A stretch of 16,919 nt of DNA from Lichtheimia corymbifera B2541 (taxonomy: Eukaryota; Mucoromycota; Mucoromycetes; Mucorales; Lichtheimiaceae): the NCBI GenBank assembly GCA_000697475.1, contig JNEU01000820.1, positions 1 through 16,919 of the forward strand. Reading direction: 5' to 3'. The notes beneath the pieces are model-generated. The model saw nothing but the letters and a program-made list of their open reading frames with translations, was not told the origin of the DNA and made no database searches. Positions 1 through 9,031 of this stretch are shown in pieces. Every line of letters begins with the position of its first letter. The first letter of the stretch is position 1. The position numbers and the translations under genes are program-made.

Positions 1-642
1 CCTTTTCCATCCGGCAGCTGGTCAATCACTTGCTTGTTCACTTTCTATCGCAGCTCAACCAGGTGAAGAATGCTTGTATGTGCAGTAGTAGTAGTTGGTG
101 GCTGATATGACGACATCCATAAGGATCCGTGTGCATTAAAGCCAAGTTGTTGCAAGTAAAGAAAGCAGCTTCTATACAATGGCTATCTGCTGTTCACATA
201 AAAAAGGCTGCAAGGCGTGCTGCTGCAAGTATAGAACGCTGTATGAGATAATGGTGTAAAAGGCACGCTGATGGTAACTGCTGGAATGAACGTTGTTACG
301 ATTGGTTGTGGCAGATGAGAGAAGCAAGAGGGTGTGTAGTATCAAGGAACGCGGGTGTGTAGTATCAAGGAACGCGGGTGTTGTAGTATAGTGACAAGAA
401 GGCTGTGAACACGGCATGGGCTTGCCATTCAGTCAAAGACAATCGGATCAAGGCAGATGTAGGATTGGCATGATGGGTTGAAGCAGTTCAATCGTTTGCA
501 GGTTGTAATTGTAGTTGAATGCAGCAACAATCGACAATGAGAGGAAGAGGCGAAAACCTGGGAGTTGAAGAGCTGGAAATTAAATACACTGACTTGCCAG
601 ACACATCCTTGAACACTATGAAACTAACCCTTGACCTTGAGA
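1..642. other. Gene-poor stretch at the left edge
   Basis: I see no supportable gene here. The open frames on the minus strand (172-417, 488-670) are short, low in complexity, and lack splice signals or recognisable motifs. The only structured element is the 23-bp tandem duplication at 330-390, listed separately. Confidence 0.5.
330..390. repeat. 23-bp tandem duplication, about 2.6 copies
   Basis: Two identical 23-bp units run from 330 to 352 and from 353 to 375. A third, diverging partial unit starts at 376. The unit begins GGGTGTGTAGTATC. Identity of the first two copies suggests recent slippage. No coding role is apparent. Confidence 0.85.
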
Positions 643-1600
643 TTGCCTCTCTGAAACCTGAAACTTGCACACAAGGTGCTTTTGGGCATGCTGATCAACT
701 TTGTATTAATAAAGAATCCACACTTCATTCAAAGATTTCGAAAGGGAGGGCATAATGTAGGGTTTACTATGATCGACGGAAATTCCGGACCCGCCCCGAT
801 TCATTGAAATACCAAACAGTATGCATAATCATGGGATTCCCCATTTCGAGCTTGAAGCTTGGTAAGAAGGTTCCCTCAGTCATGCTTATCAACTCCATTC
901 ATTTAAAAACCGTATGCTTCATTATGATGTTTTATGCATCCGGCGGTCCAAATATGGGACGGACGTAATGCAAGTAGGGTACATAGTGCACACCCCCGCA
1001 GTTGTCCACCTCCATTGTGAAACTTGGTCAGGCCGTGGGCTTCGAAATGCTGATTAACTCCATTCATATTAAAGTCGTATACTTCATTGTGAGAATTAAA
1101 AAGCAGGCGTCCGACGATGAAAGCACATAAATATATGTAGGTTGGACGTCCCCGTGACTCAAGATTCCCTTTCTCAAAGATGAAACTTTCACACAAGGTG
1201 CTTTTGGAAATGCTGATCATTTTCGTTCTCATAAAGACCTCATACTTCATTCAAGAATTTTGAATGGGAGGGTATAATGTGGGATTTACTATGATGGACA
1301 TAAATTCCGTACCCGTCGGAAATCATGAAATGCCGATTAGTATGCAATAACTTGAGATTCCCTATTTTCAACATGAAACTTGGTAAGAAGGTTCGCTGAG
1401 TCATGCTGATCAACTCCATTCATTTAAAAACCGCATGCTTCATTATGAGATTCTAAGGCCCAAATATAGGAAAGACGATGGATGGCGGGAACCTCCCCGA
1501 GATTGCCCACACCTCCATCTTGAAACTTGCACACATGGTGCTGTCGACCATGACGAACAACTTTGTTCTCATAAACACCTCACGCTTCATTATGGGAATG
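643..1600. repeat. Higher-order satellite: three ~75-bp core subunits, repeated twice
   Basis: Six degenerate copies of a core of about 75 bp begin near 659, 853, 1018, 1181, 1374 and 1521. Each opens with TGAAACTTG or a close variant and ends near a CTTCATTATGA-like motif. Spacings are 194, 165, 163, 193 and 147 bp. Subunits 1, 2 and 3 match 4, 5 and 6 respectively better than they match each other, including the linkers: the GGGAGGGTATAATG-type linker follows subunits 1 and 4 only, and GGTAAGAAGGTT occurs inside subunits 2 and 5 only. The higher-order period is therefore about 503-522 bp. Short frames on the minus strand read similarly in subunits 1, 4 and 6 but carry stops in 2, 3 and 5, so I treat the array as non-coding. 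Confidence 0.8.
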
Positions 1601-2380
1601 TTGAGAAACAGACACCTTTATGTTTTGCCTATGCTGTAAGCGTGATGGTGTTGCTTTTTGCTACTGGATGGTGTCGACTGCATTAACGGAAAGATGATGA
1701 AGAGCTGAGTGAAATGACATGTGGTTTACACAAACGCATCCTTGGGAGGTCGCTGCACCAATGGATGATGATTGCTTTCAGGAAGGTACAAGGTACATAA
1801 GTAAACAACACCCAATAATGATGGTGTGGGTATGTGTAGTACGGTAATAATGGCTCCCCGTCACATTTGGGAATAGGAATAGGTCGAGTTGCATAACTGG
1901 ATGAATTGGTAAATGATTATATAGTAATGGTTGAGATGATGGAGTGAAATTGGTGATTGCAGACGACATTGGATAGAAAAGGTAGTGCAAGCGTAGTAAT
2001 TCCCTCCAATATGACAAGCACGATTGGTTGTATGCCACTTTGATAATCCAGCAATCATAGTAATCTCAAGGGTAACCCTATGTGCTGCTTTGTAATCAAC
2101 AAGTTTAAAGCCATTGATAGGATGATGTCAACTTTATCAATGCTAATCACGAGAGTCAAACAATGCAAACGTGGTGGTGAGATAGAGATGGTGCTTATGG
2201 TATGATATTCACATCATGGAAGAAGCTAACAAATTATACATGCTCAAATCATTACGACTGATTCCACCATCTAAAGCATGCAAGCTATTTTTATTTTCAT
2301 CGCCAAAAATTTACACTATTACAACTAGCTAAACCATAAATTACCCCCAACATCTATATACCGGTACATCAACCCCCCTA
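1601..2380. other. No gene seen
   Basis: Only short, overlapping open frames occur on the minus strand (1778-2058). One frame is open from about 2115 down to 1861 but has no recognisable domain, no clear splice sites and no similarity to its neighbours that I can see. The stretch is probably intergenic, or an eroded gene too old to recognise. Confidence 0.4.
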
Positions 2381-3385
2381 CTTACCGTATCCATTGTACA
2401 TTCATCCAACGAGTATGTGTAGATCGCCAATGAAACGAGACCAAATCCGCTCCTCTTCAACAGGCATATCCAAAAGGTCCATCATCCAACCCTATCTACC
2501 ATATCAGCCCAAAGGACATCGATCCCATCCCTGCCTTATCCGACTGACGGATTGTACAAAGTCACCGATATGCAACAATGGCATCATCCAACCATGTCGT
2601 GACAAGATACATACAATGGAAGCCAGGAGATGGAAACAGATTGAGGCTGGATCATGATAAAAGGCTTGCTGGAGCAAAAATGTCGCGCAGCTCGCAGTCC
2701 TTGTTGATGAAGTCTCCATAACTAACCAAGTGCATCAGCGTACGTGGAGGTGGTGCTTCGACAGGTACCTGTTTGAAGAAGAAGAAAATGATGATGAGCA
2801 GATTGAAAGTAACCACCACCTCTTTAAACCCTGACAACGCTATCTCCCAATGTATTGCGCGTACAGCTAGCTGAACCCACAATCCACTGATGCATCTTAG
2901 CGCAAAGTGTACACTTACCATATCCATCCTGCCATCATGCAACGGGTATAGGACTCCATTGAATTGACACCCAAAGCCAAAGATCCGCATCCAAACCAGC
3001 CTAAGGATAACCAATAATCCGTGTATTTCTTGAGCATTGGGGTACACAGCCAAGAGAGCATCCATGGGTCGACAATGGCACCATCATCCAACAACTTTGT
3101 GGAAAGAGAAAGCAATGGAATCCAAGAGATCCAAGACAGATTGAGATTGGGATCATGATAAAAGACTTGCTGAAGCAATAGGTATCGTGCTGGTTGTCGG
3201 TCTGATTCCGGAAACACCCATAATGCGCCCAGTGCTTGGTCAAGTACCTGTAAAAGATGATGCTGGTGAGCAGCATGCAACAATAGCACCTGTTTGAAAC
3301 CTGCCAACGCTTTTCCCGTTACTACTGCACGTACCAACCCTTGTAACCATGTCTTTGTGGATGTAGTCAAGCTTGTGAGCCGCAT
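2381..3385 (-). repeat. Tandem pair of ~0.5-kb degenerate units (units 0 and 1)
   Basis: Unit 0 (about 2381-2890) and unit 1 (about 2914-3385) share anchors in the same order. On the plus strand these are CTTACC(G/A)TATCCAT (2381 and 2914), ATCATGATAAAA (2651 and 3152), and CACCT(C/G)TTT followed by CTG(A/C)CAACGC (2817 and 3287). Offsets are 470-533 bp, so indels have accumulated. Read on the minus strand, both carry peptide fragments such as ALSGFKEV or ALAGFKQV, and then an intron-like interval ending in a pyrimidine-rich ACAG. No single frame is open through a unit. A third copy lies at 6960-7320. These are probably relics of a multi-exon gene; the A-x-GFK-type segment resembles a TPR helix, but that is a weak inference. 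Confidence 0.6.
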
Positions 3386-3780
3386 TGGTTCGTTGATAGG
3401 AAGTTTGCATATATCCTACGGCCGTGTTGCGTGCCTTTGCAGTAGACACGATGAGCAAGCAAGACAGCACGATATTGTACAAGCGAGACGACAGCAGTTC
3501 TGGGTGACGGTTTTGCAGTGGAGGCCTCATTGTCAAAGGGGTAAGTCGTGTTGGGTGGTGCAAACGCAAGAAGAAGCTGAAACCAGAACAAGGAACAAGC
3601 AAACAAGAGCAGTGGTCTTTAGCAATGACGCGTAACGAAGAAGGCAGCGATTGCACACTGAACACCCATCTGTTGGCAGATGACGAACGAGATCCAAGCG
3701 AGGAGTAAAAGTGAAGCTTTAAAGAGAGAGGGTAAGTGTAGGAAAGGAGTGTTGTAATAAAGGGAAAAAGAGCCACTGTT
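3386..3780 (-). pseudogene. 5' part of a degenerate multi-copy gene relic
   Basis: This stretch is matched by 7320-7770 in the same orientation, which extends the homology of unit 1 and its copy 2. Shared plus-strand anchors include GTAAAAGTGAAGCTTTA (3707 and 7677) and GGAAAGGAGTGTTGT (one base different in the copy), followed by CTGGGAGCG. On the minus strand a frame near 3625 would read a hydrophobic, signal-peptide-like segment (VCLFLVLVSASS), but it starts with TTG, not ATG, and stops soon after. The copy at 7600 does start with ATG and also stops after 24 codons. The long minus-strand frame 3240-3776 is not preserved in the copy. I read this as a broken gene start plus upstream region, not as a working gene. 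Confidence 0.35.
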
Positions 3781-3970
3781 GGCTGGGAGCGATTGGCTAA
3801 GAAATTTTATGCTGATGCTGACATTGGAGATGCATAATAAATCAGTCCATTCCTTTTTCAGGCAAATCGAGTCTATGTTTTGACCAAGGCGCTCAGCAAG
3901 GGCGCGAGACTTTACTGAATAGTTTAAAGAGTAATAGTAGGGTACATTTTATTCCACTGAAAGCGTATTT

Positions 3971-4287
3971 CTATAAAGTCATCCCCACACGCGATAGCTC
4001 TGATACAGCATGTCGTGATAATGCACGCCATTCATCTTTTCCCTCGTCGATGTCTTTTGATCCAGCGCCCACTATCACATGATCCAGATATTAGTATGCA
4101 TGCTGGTGATTCACATTGCGCATCCATATTACTTACGACATCTTTGCCAATACACCTTTTCTGTCTTATGCTTGTTTTGCGAGCTTGCCCATTCACGTAA
4201 ATGATGATTCATCTTTGCTCCGAGTTTGAGTGCTCCTCCTTGTTTTTTGTATATAGAACACATAGATGAATCATGCCTTGATAACAT
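3971..4287 (-). CDS. Small two-exon hypothetical protein (83 aa)
   Basis: I do not recognise this protein. Exon 1 runs from 4287 to 4137 and exon 2 from 4071 to 3971. The 65-nt intron has a GTAAGT donor, a TACTAAT branch sequence and a GATAG acceptor. The spliced length of 252 nt is exactly 84 codons including TAG. An earlier in-frame ATG at 4329 would add 14 residues. The product is hydrophilic and basic in its first half (MLSRHDSSMCSIYKK start, then HHLREWASSQNKHK) and mixed-charge after the junction (GSKDIDEGKDEWRALSRHA). No membrane segment or known motif is visible. The core is duplicated at 8040-8314, where the donor, branch site and acceptor are preserved but exon 1 has a stop. It could instead be the 3' end of the decayed gene at 4326-5473. 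Confidence 0.45.
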
Positions 4288-4290
4288 TGT
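4016..4290. repeat. Duplicated 275-bp block, copy 1
   Basis: This block aligns without any gap to 8040-8314 at a constant offset of 4024 bp. I count about 34 mismatches by eye, roughly 88% identity. It contains the intron and most of both exons of the small gene at 3971-4287. Homology stops abruptly at both ends. Mismatches are denser in the right third (4190-4265, exon 1) than over the intron and exon 2. Confidence 0.85.
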
Positions 4291-4325
4291 TGACGTGTAT
4301 ACTGGGTGACTTGTGAATGACGATA

Positions 4326-5473
4326 TCAATGAAAAGGTAGGCCGTATTTAACAGGATATCCCATCCATAACTCTCCAAATCGCTCCAAGAACGAAGCACC
4401 CAAAAAACACCCTGTATGTCAAATAGGAATACGTAAACAACAGTTGCAGATATAAACATATTCATGAACTTACCAGAAAGACACTCCTGCATGCGTTCAG
4501 CCCACAAAGACCATGGGAATCCTGTGCAAGGTCGACGACACTTGATGATGATGATGATGATGATTGCTGCTAATAAGGATGATGGAGAAGGAGCTAATAA
4601 ACGCGGTCGTGGTGGCGTTCTTGGTGAAAGTGGAGCCGATGGCAATGGAGAAGATGATGGTGTTGATGAGGCGGATGATGATACATATAACGACGATGAT
4701 GATGATGATGACGATAATGATGGGGTGACAGCGGTAACTTGTGGATGCGGTGATGGTTGTGGCATAAATCGGTGCAGAGGCGGTTGAGGAGAAGGTATAG
4801 TGGTGGTAGCGGTAGCAGAAGACAAAGGTGGTGAAAAAGGAGAAAAGGATTGAGAAGCGATATCTAAATTTGAGCCATATTAGATAGCTGTCCATGTATT
4901 CATAGTATCATAGACAATATCTTATACTTACTAAGATCCATAAACACTGGATCGGTTGATACAACATCCACAGGAACACTAAACGCGGAAGGAAGAGGAG
5001 CAAGGATTGGCGAAGGAAGAGGAGAAGAAGCTATGAAGATAATGATGCATATTAATGCAAAAAGATTTACATCGACTCGAGTTTCTATATGTACTTACTA
5101 AGATCCATGAACACAGGATCAGGTGAAACGTCAATAGGGGCACCAAAAGCGAAAGGAAGAGGAGCAAGGATGGGCGAAGGAAGAGGAGAGAAGGTTATAA
5201 ATATAGCGATTGCTTATTAGAATAAGTGGAAATATGATTACATCAACTCATGTGTATACTTACCAACATCATGAGATCACTTAATACTATGGCAGCAAGC
5301 CACAAGGGCTCCTGGTAATGCACATCGATTGGAGGTCGCATGTACGTATCCTCGTTGAACGGATTAGCAAGAGTCGATGCCTCGAAGCTGGAAGCTAAAT
5401 GTAACCAAATGCCTGTATTAGTATATATGATAATACAAACTATATCACCATAGCCTTAAAACGTACGGAGCAT
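4326..5473 (-). pseudogene. Decayed, 5'-truncated paralogue of the 11360-13602 gene
   Basis: Exon-sized blocks match the intact gene in order: 5394-5264 (exon 3, containing DTYMRPPIDVHYQEPLWLAA against DTYMGPPIDVRYQEPLWLAG), 5194-5099 and 5030-4932 (the duplicated 33-residue exons), 4863-4474 (polyserine exon) and 4411-4326 (a further exon). Introns carry GTAAGT donors. Lesions: exons 1-2, with the membrane anchor and Val-Pro repeats, are absent. Exon 3 has a 19-nt frame-breaking deletion at its 3' end. The acceptor expected at 5195-5196 reads AA, not AG. A one-base insertion shifts the frame near 4370. A start at 5473 (MLP joined to SSFEAS) is possible but could not give the ancestral product. 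The polyserine tract is short and partly replaced by polyisoleucine through frame slippage. Confidence 0.7.
4543..4712. repeat. GAT-type trinucleotide runs inside the decayed paralogue
   Basis: Two short GAT/ATC runs (about 4543-4564 and 4692-4712) lie in the polyserine-encoding exon block of the pseudogene. Read on the minus strand, one gives a serine run and the other, in a different phase, an isoleucine run. This fits slippage by a non-multiple of three. They correspond to the much longer array at 11520-11655 in the intact gene. Confidence 0.7.
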
Positions 5474-5570
5474 CGTGTAGGTGGATAGGTGGCGTACAAG
5501 AAGAGCGTCTATATAGAAATGCTACAGCTGTCAGTAAGGGAACACATGCCATCATACAAGCTTTTCTTAC

Positions 5571-5872
5571 CTCATAGTGTGATCCTGCTGTAGCTGATAT
5601 AGGTGGCGTATAGTCAACCAGACTAGGGCTCATGGAGTAGATCGCCTCCTCCCATTGACCCACATTGAGCAGCACATCGCCATACGATGACTTGAATCCG
5701 TGTCAAGAAGTGCACGATCGTGGTCTTGTATGCTGTTGAATTCACTTGTTGTAAGAAATGGGGGTTCGGTGAAGAGCACCATGTCAAATGCACCAACTCA
5801 ATTTCAGCCCCAGGCGTAGACTATGGCACCGAAGCCAACTTTTGCATATGCATCACGGGAGATAGCTATATG
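5571..5872 (-). pseudogene. TPR-like relic of a TPR/F-box family gene
   Basis: Going down the minus strand, one frame gives HDRALLDTDSSH (about 5728-5690). A second, shifted frame gives SSYGDVLLNVGQWEEAIYS and then GSHYE, ending at a GAG/GTAAGA donor at 5571. The order ALLDT, then GDVL-x-x-GQWEEAI, then HYETL resembles the N-terminal TPR module that I recall from large Mucorales TPR/F-box families. The frameshift between the two pieces and the stop codons show that it is broken. An earlier block near 5872-5815 (DAYAKVGFGAIVYAWG) may belong to it. Family assignment is from memory of motif style and is tentative. Confidence 0.35.
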
Positions 5873-6959
5873 GAGAGTAACAGTGGAGCGTATAGGAGTA
5901 GTGATTCATCAAGCAACATGATCAGACTTTACCTCATTACAATAATACAATATCGCTATACAACGACAATGCGAGTAGGATAAAAATAAAGCGCTTATTC
6001 ACAGGTTGAAGACAAAAATCCACACAAACCTTGGTGATTTCACATTGTAAGCAATCAAAGAAGAATGACAGAGGAAAGCGATGAGTGGGAGTATGATGGG
6101 CGACAACAACATCCTTTTATTGTGCATTGTGGGCGTGGGTGTTTTTGTGTGTTGGGGATGATTCATTGATAAATAGATGCATCAGCTGATAAAGTGATGG
6201 GACCACATATACCAGGATTAAGTCTGAGGGGTCTATGCATACATCGGCCAAACTGGGTCAGTGATAAAATCTATCAAGGAAATCAATCCCAAGGAACTTG
6301 CCATTGTTGTCAACCTACTTTTTATATTGGTATGTGTGTTCGGTAAATAGGGTCACCTTTGATATCAACGATAAAGCATCACCTGGCATTGCAAAATCCG
6401 GGTTTGAATAAAGGATGGTGCATGTAGCAAACCTCGAAGAGCACAGACGGAAGCAAAATCAAGTGATAGCATTGTTTGGGATCCTGCACAAAGCGTTTTG
6501 GTGTTCGATGCATAAATGAGACTCTGCTATGAGCATGTGACAACACCAACATCATTATCCACAAGTCTGAAAGGGAAGCCGAGGGCAGCTAAGCCAATAG
6601 CAAAAAGATATCATTTGCTGCAAGAGACCTTTGGATGATGATAAAGAAGGGGAGTTAGATAAAAAAAACACTTGCTGATAATAAAGGGACGGCGTTTGGT
6701 TGTTCTTTTTCGGCATTGATGGGGATATCGTGGTAGAGGGTGTCAATGTATATAGCTCCTACAATTGTATCATGTCCATCACTAACACAGATACATGCTT
6801 ATTACGTATATGCGGATCATCTTTATTGTAAGTGACCAAAAGCCTACACTAAACTATAGAGAGACAACAACGTCCACCTCCATCCAGGTCTTCATCCAAT
6901 GTGTATAGCTCCTCCGAATGCGCGAATACATACATATAAAATGTGATCCATCCACCTTG
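5873..6959. other. No gene seen
   Basis: Short open frames occur on both strands (5720-5983 plus; 6379-6564 and 6555-6746 minus), but none has a recognisable domain, conserved splice sites or a match elsewhere in the window. The stretch is probably intergenic or eroded. Confidence 0.4.
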
Positions 6960-7770
6960 AATATGGGTATCCACAAGATCCATCATCCAAACGTACCTCA
7001 TCTCCTCAATATACACCTTCAACGTAGAGTGCATCACATCCAATATCACTTGCGAAACCATCTTCTCATTCGAGGACTTTGAAAGCCAGGAGCTGAAACC
7101 ACTTGAGGCTGGATCGAAAAAGATCTGATGGAGCAAAACGTGTCGTGCAGCTCACAATCCTCGTTGTTGACCAGATTCCTGAAACACCCATCATCCGCCA
7201 AGCGAGGTAGTAGTGCCTGTTGAAGAAAAAGAGGATGATGATGATGATGATGATGATGAGCAACATCTAACAAATAGCACCTGTTTAGACCCTGCCATAA
7301 TTTACTCCCTTGGTATTACACATACAAAAGCCTATGGCCATATCCGAGAATAAATACAGTGCCACGTGGTTGAGTCGTAGCGCGATCGTATGGCATAGCC
7401 GTGCTTGGTGCCTTTGGACTAGTCAAGATTCCCACGTTCGCACGATCTTGAACGTGCTGAAGCAAGGCTCATTGTTGACGATCATTGTTCAGTCGAGGCG
7501 TTATTGTCAAGCGTACACGTTGTTTAGCGTGGTGTCAAGGAGGAAGCTGAAGCGGGAACAAGCAAGCGATGAGTCACCAAAAGTTGTTGTTGTAGCATTG
7601 ACGCGCAACCAAGAGATGAATGGACACGTTTGAGTTGGCAGATGGAGAACAACCAATGAGCATTGTGGAAAAGGAGTAAAAGTGAAGCTTTAGAGAGAGG
7701 TGTCAAGTATAGAAAGGAGTGTTGTTAAAATAAAGCGGAAGAAGTGATTGTTGACTGGGAGCGCATACGA
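6960..7770 (-). repeat. Third copy of the degenerate unit plus its 5' flank
   Basis: This copy matches 3100-3780 in the same orientation. Anchors on the plus strand are GAAACACCCAT (7181; 3209 in unit 1), TAGCACCTGTTT (7275), GAAGCTGAA (7544 against 3572) and the flank described at 3386-3780. The minus-strand peptide GCFRNLVNNEDCELHDTFC aligns with GCFRNQTDNQHDTYCF in unit 1 and with SYGDFINKDCELRDIF in unit 0. The intron-like interval ends in TTCAACAG on the minus strand. A GAT trinucleotide run (about 7235-7259) lengthens this copy's intron. No continuous gene can be drawn. Confidence 0.55.
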
Positions 7771-7787
7771 GCCAAGATTTCATGCTT

Positions 7788-7798
7788 GGGGGGGGGGG
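7788..7798. repeat. G11 homopolymer
   Basis: Eleven consecutive G residues lie just beyond the end of the duplicated flank. It may be real or a length error typical of homopolymers. Confidence 0.7.
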
Positions 7799-7994
7799 AC
7801 TTTGATGATGATTACTCAAGCCATATCTATATCCAATGGTATTACACTATGTTTGACAGCTTTAATGAATAAATGCCGCTCAGGCTAAAATCAGCTATAA
7901 TAGCTTGTAATCAATATGATTATTTGTCTTCTAAATTAGGGTGTGTATGTGTATGGCATAACATGGATCAAGGCGTCCGATAATCCCTTGTTGA

Positions 7995-8161
7995 CTACCA
8001 CCAATCAACGAGTGCTCCTACCACCAAAGAGCAATACCCTGATAATGCACGCCATCCATCTTTTTCCTTGTCTAGGTCTTTTGATCCAGCGTCCACTATC
8101 AAATGATCCAGATATTAGTATACATGCTGATGATTCACATTGCGCATCCATGATACTTACG
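7995..8161 (-). pseudogene. Exon-intron relic of the duplicated small gene
   Basis: This is the copy of exon 2 and the intron of the 3971-4287 gene. The exon (8095-7995) is 101 nt, as in the first copy, and reads LDAGSKDLDKEKDGWRALSG before its sequence becomes unrelated. The intron is 65 nt, with the GTAAGT donor at 8160, the branch sequence TACTAAT and a GATAG acceptor. The exon 1 equivalent upstream has a TGA (8263-8261) where the first copy has GGA, so the small protein cannot be read through. That same TGA ends the gene at 8261-9031. Confidence 0.5.
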
Positions 8162-8314
8162 ACTTGTTTGCCAATACACCTTGTCTATTGTATGCTTGTT
8201 TTGCGAGCTTGCCCATTCACGTAAATGATGCTTCGTGTTTGCTTCAGATTTGAATGCTCTTCATTGTTTCTTGCATATGGGATCGATAGATGAATCATGC
8301 CTTGATAACGTTTT
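8040..8314. repeat. Duplicated 275-bp block, copy 2
   Basis: This is the partner of 4016-4290 at a constant 4024-bp offset, about 88% identical by eye and without gaps. Its right end forms the last coding exon of the gene at 8261-9031, and its left end breaks just after the ATAATGCACGCC motif. Confidence 0.85.
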
Positions 8315-9031
8315 TAACACGCAAAAAAATCGACCTATGATGGCTACGTAAGTAACGACACAGCAAATCACATAGCTCAGATGTACTTACCCATTAGCAT
8401 GAGGGCAGCATATATGGTTCTCAATATTCTTTGGCTTGTAGCAGCGTAAAGTGATTTGTGTTCCAACACCGGTACCAGCTTGATACCAGTTTTCCCAGCA
8501 CAGTTCTTGCAAGTCCCACGTTTTCTTGTTCTTTTTTTCTTGTTCTTCTTTCTTGTTCTTTTTTTTTCTTGCATTTTGACTTCTAAAAAGCGATGATGAG
8601 ACTTGATATCCATTGCGTACATTGATATACATATATGTACTTTGTTTTCAGGCTCTCTTGTTTTTGATGATGATATTGAATGCCAATCCTTCTTTGAGTG
8701 ATGGTTCGAGATGTTGAACAGATTCAGCACGGCACCCAACGGCCAGGCGACTCTTAATCGGTGGACGCACGGTGCCCTGTGACCCTGAACGACAAAGCGA
8801 TGCATATCCTCCAGACTGGTCTTGATGCCATCTGACGTTTGTTTCTCGGCATGTTTGTTCTATAACACCTTTGTTAATACATGGATCTTGCATATCACCC
8901 AATCCAACAATAATACTTACTTTGATGTTTGATGTTTGATGTTTGTGTTTGATATCGCGCTTGCTTGAAATGATTAATGTAACTTGTATGAGCGTAAGAG
9001 AGATTGATAGATACTGTAGAGGGAGAGCCAT
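8261..9031 (-). CDS. Three-exon lysine-rich hypothetical protein (217 aa)
   Basis: I do not recognise this protein. Exons are 9031-8921, 8859-8391 and 8334-8261. Introns of 61 and 56 nt have GTAAGT donors and ATAG acceptors. The spliced 654 nt is an exact multiple of three ending in TGA. The N-terminus (MALPLQYLSISLTLIQVTLI) could be a signal peptide or anchor. Residues about 38-110 are hydrophilic and include KTSLEDMHRFVVQGHR. Next comes a Lys/Arg-rich run (KKRTRKKNKKKRTRKR) from a TTCTTGTTC-type repeat, then CKNC and a hydrophobic tail. A further possible 58-nt intron (donor GTACAT, acceptor CTTTTTAG) inside exon 2 would change the downstream frame, and a second frame over 8387-8632 is also open. 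The C-terminal residues come from the duplicated block shared with 4016-4290. Confidence 0.45.
8519..8573. repeat. TTCTTGTTC-type microsatellite inside the lysine-rich exon
   Basis: Three runs of TTCTTGTTC separated by T-rich spacers. On the coding minus strand all three frames give Lys/Arg/Glu-rich sequence, so the basic tract of the 8261-9031 product could owe its composition to slippage alone. Confidence 0.7.
8920..8950. repeat. TTTGATGTT 9-bp tandem repeat
   Basis: Three adjacent copies of TTTGATGTT and a partial fourth overlap the end of exon 1 and the donor of the 8261-9031 gene. They encode the KHQTSNIK-type sequence just before the first intron. Confidence 0.75.

Noticed and set aside
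903..1250. 115 aa minus-strand frame over the higher-order satellite
   Set aside because: It spans repeat subunits, and equivalent frames in sister subunits contain stops; no domain is visible.
3240..3776. 178 aa minus-strand frame as an intact gene
   Set aside because: The homologous copy at 7260-7770 does not keep the frame, and no splice or domain evidence supports it as a full protein.
4464..4787. Plus-strand Asp-rich open frame
   Set aside because: It is antisense to the polyserine exon of the decayed paralogue; composition is set by GAT repeats and there are no plus-strand splice signals.
5815..5872. RNase H-like fragment (DAYAKVGFGAIVYAWG) hinting at a retrotransposon
   Set aside because: It is a single short stretch followed by a stop; no reverse transcriptase or integrase motifs nearby, and it fits the adjacent TPR-like relic equally well.
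7046..7273. Histidine-run protein on the minus strand
   Set aside because: The His run is a GAT/ATC trinucleotide repeat lying in the intron-like interval shared by the three degenerate units.
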